Source: Oscillospiraceae bacterium (lineage in GTDB: Bacteria > Bacillota > Clostridia > Oscillospirales > Oscillospiraceae). Taken from it: DNA of 34,713 bases. Below are positions 34,406 to 34,713 of this stretch, one piece after another; within the stretch, counting starts at the first letter, position 1; every line of letters starts with the position of its first letter. Position numbers and translations under genes: made by a program. A model generated the notes under the pieces. That model was not told the DNA's origin, ran no database searches, and saw only the letters and a program-made list of their open reading frames with translations. The DNA is taken from NCBI GenBank assembly GCA_021770845.1, contig JAETQF010000022.1, forward strand, positions 1 through 34,713, written 5' to 3'.

Positions 34406-34713
34406 ATGCCAGACTATCAGCTTCAAATCAGGCAGCTGGTGTCCTACCCACGCTGCCGCATCTACCGCGAATTTCTTCAAACCTTGATCGCCGACCGGGG
34501 CGTCCGCACTAACGGACGCCCCGGTCTTTTTTGTTTTTCCGTCCTTTGCTCCTATGCCAATTTCCGCACCTCGTACCTGCGGATCGATGGCCTCACCTAT
34601 ACCATCTACCCTGGAGAGTGGATATGCCGAACGGGAGAGCTCACCGATGCCCTACGGTTACATTCCAAGCGCCAGATGTTGGAGGTGCTATCTGTCCTCC
34701 AAGAGCGCCACCT
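34406..34713 (+). CDS. Mobile-element protein, partial (runs off window)
   Basis: An ORF of 102 complete codons with no stop before the window ends. It begins MPDYQLQIRQLVSYPRCRIY and contains SYANFRTSYLRIDGLTYTIY and PGEWICRTGELTDALR. I recall this pattern from a family found near the ends of integrative elements in gut Firmicutes, often annotated hypothetical or replication-associated; that is memory, not a search. GGAGG at 34392-34396 fits the ATG. The AT-rich leader and the composition shift separate it from the host genes. A terminator-like hairpin lies within codons about 30-43. Confidence 0.7.
   Translation, partial: MPDYQLQIRQLVSYPRCRIYREFLQTLIADRGVRTNGRPGLFCFSVLCSYANFRTSYLRIDGLTYTIYPGEWICRTGELTDALRLHSKRQMLEVLSVLQERH
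34494..34532 (+). terminator. Intrinsic terminator inside the element ORF
   Basis: A 13-bp perfect stem (34494-34506 with 34513-34525), 6-nt loop, then CTTTTTT. It meets all criteria of a strong terminator but lies about 90 bp inside an open reading frame. Confidence 0.8.

Overview
The window looks like chromosome of a GC-rich, anaerobic member of the Clostridia. The best guess is the Oscillospiraceae, near Flavonifractor, Lawsonibacter or Pseudoflavonifractor. This rests on the GC-rich coding style with strong AGGAGG ribosome sites, an acyl-CoA dehydrogenase fused to ETF-alpha and rubredoxin domains, a flavodiiron protein, a SpoIIIE/FtsK translocase and clostridial family proteins (CdsB, DUF4358, V4R). 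The family placement is inference; no rRNA or tRNA gene was seen.

Layout. 1-2438 (minus) is a thiol-redox operon: trxB, ccdA and a TlpA-like thioredoxin. Divergent from it is an L-cysteine desulfidase (2723-3997). A solitary ECF S component (minus) and an ABC-class ATPase (plus) follow. 6742-10022 is an energy/oxygen block: the three-domain acyl-CoA dehydrogenase, then the flavodiiron protein. 10092-11291 (minus) encodes a membrane-anchored protein with four PepSY domains. 11554-16510 (plus) holds a CNNM/HlyC-type transporter, mtaB, an MscS channel, a small membrane protein and tmk. 16537-18603 is a complete lysine-riboswitch unit (promoter, aptamer, terminator) controlling an NhaC-superfamily transporter, which is therefore probably a lysine transporter of the LysW type.

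18903-23515 is arginine biosynthesis, argG and argH, with two envelope genes (transglutaminase-like, DUF4358 lipoprotein) between them. Just after argH lies a diverged 76-bp duplicate of the argH 3' end, with a hairpin-rich spacer between the copies. 23795-25261 (minus) is a GH3-like protein that has lost the usual KHFPG motif. uppP and ftsK/spoIIIE follow on plus. 29286-33504 (minus) contains a V4R sensor plus degenerate-GGDEF pair, an iron-sulfur aldo/keto reductase and an exported EEP-family hydrolase.

The right end changes character. A conserved clostridial protein (33694-34170) appears cut short, base composition switches abruptly to AT-rich, and an element-type ORF begins at 34406 and runs off the window. 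This is probably the left edge of an integrated mobile element. A textbook intrinsic terminator lies inside that ORF.

Most promising leads: the dehydrogenase-rubredoxin fusion next to a flavodiiron protein (a possible acyl-CoA to O2 electron path), the lysine riboswitch on an NhaC protein, the terminator inside the element ORF, the argH 3'-end duplication, and the V4R/degenerate-GGDEF pair with its palindromic operator.
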